Shown piece by piece: positions 24,844 through 25,007 of a stretch of 25,007 bases of DNA (the first letter of the stretch is position 1; each line of letters opens with the position of its first letter). Position numbers and translations under genes: made by a program. The stretch comes from a virus, in IMG/VR virus record IMGVR_UViG_3300023108_000141, positions 1-25,007 of that record. The stretch is one strand, 5' to 3'. Below the pieces are notes generated by a model. It saw nothing but the letters and a program-made list of their open reading frames with translations, did no database searches and had not been told where the DNA came from.

Positions 24844-24855
24844 TATAAATAAATA
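24844..24855 (+). promoter_or_regulatory. T4-type late promoter, tandem TATAAATA/AATAAATA before gp22
   Basis: TATAAATA begins 2 bases after the gp21 stop and is directly overlapped by a second ATAAATA shifted by 4 bases. The ATG of gp22 lies 41 bases downstream of the first motif. A strong signal here fits the high demand for scaffold and the major capsid protein that normally follows. Confidence 0.68.
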
Positions 24856-24884
24856 TAGATTAATACAAAAATATCTAATCAAAA

Positions 24885-25007
24885 ATGTCCGTTGGTAGCA
24901 ATTTACAAGAAATGGAAAACGTAGTAACCAAAGGTGCTGCTAAAGCTGAACCAATGCAGAAACTGTCTGGAGCAACTCCTGGACAGCCTGCTGTGGAAGA
25001 TCTTGGC
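24885..25007 (+). CDS. 22: Prohead core scaffold protein gp22, N-terminal 41 residues (3' end outside window)
   Basis: The frame starts at an ATG after the tandem late promoter and stays open to the window end. The 41 residues start MSVGSNLQEMENVVTKGAAK and continue AEPMQKLSGATPGQPAVEDL. Position directly behind gp21 and the Ala/Glu/Pro-rich sequence fit the N-terminus of the scaffold gp22 of marine T4-like phages, the main internal core protein that is removed by gp21. With only the N-terminal portion visible the assignment rests mainly on gene order. Confidence 0.75.
   Translation, partial: MSVGSNLQEMENVVTKGAAKAEPMQKLSGATPGQPAVEDLG

Overview
The window is a piece of the late structural gene module of a T4-like myovirus. 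It is AT-rich, all genes are on the plus strand, and they are packed end to start with 1-4 base overlaps or gaps of a few bases. The best match is a marine T4-like phage of the cyanophage type (Prochlorococcus/Synechococcus myoviruses). The basis is the order gp8 - giant DUF4815 protein - fibre proteins - gp13-14-15-16-17-18-19-20-67-21-22, the enlarged gp8, gp14 and gp18, and small extra genes typical of that group. No host-specific gene such as a photosynthesis gene lies in the window, so a related marine T4-like phage on another host (for example a pelagiphage) cannot be excluded.

Layout. Bases 1-10188 hold baseplate and tail-periphery genes: the C-terminal part of a large virion protein in the gp7 position, gp8 (baseplate wedge), a 2367-residue protein that starts with a DUF4815 domain, and a 65-residue coiled-coil protein. 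Bases 10244-11841 hold two fibre or adhesin-like proteins in the position where T4 has gp12/wac. Bases 11841-14907 encode the neck and tail completion proteins gp13, gp14 and gp15. Bases 14913-18917 form the packaging block: small terminase gp16, an unusual modular lysine- and cysteine-rich protein, a small beta protein, large terminase gp17 and a four-cysteine mini-protein. Bases 19000-22046 encode the tail sheath gp18 and tail tube gp19. Bases 22078-25007 begin head assembly: portal gp20, a 55-residue gp67-like core protein, a small beta protein, prohead protease gp21 and the start of scaffold gp22.

Together these genes build the capsid vertex (portal, core, protease, scaffold), fill it with DNA (gp16/gp17), seal it (gp13/gp14) and join it to a contractile tail (gp15, gp18, gp19) that ends in a baseplate (gp8 and associated large proteins). 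T4-type late promoter motifs (TATAAATA or the variant CTAAATA) sit before gp8, the fibre pair, gp18, gp20, gp67 and gp22. Several of them share bases with the preceding stop codon. No tRNA, intron, insertion sequence or CRISPR was seen, and no gene-free stretch exceeds about 85 bases.

The most unusual elements are the modular five-cysteine-cluster protein between the two terminase genes, a run of about 42-residue repeats inserted in neck protein gp14 and echoed in gp8 and the giant protein, and two similar small beta proteins placed beside the terminase and the portal/protease genes.
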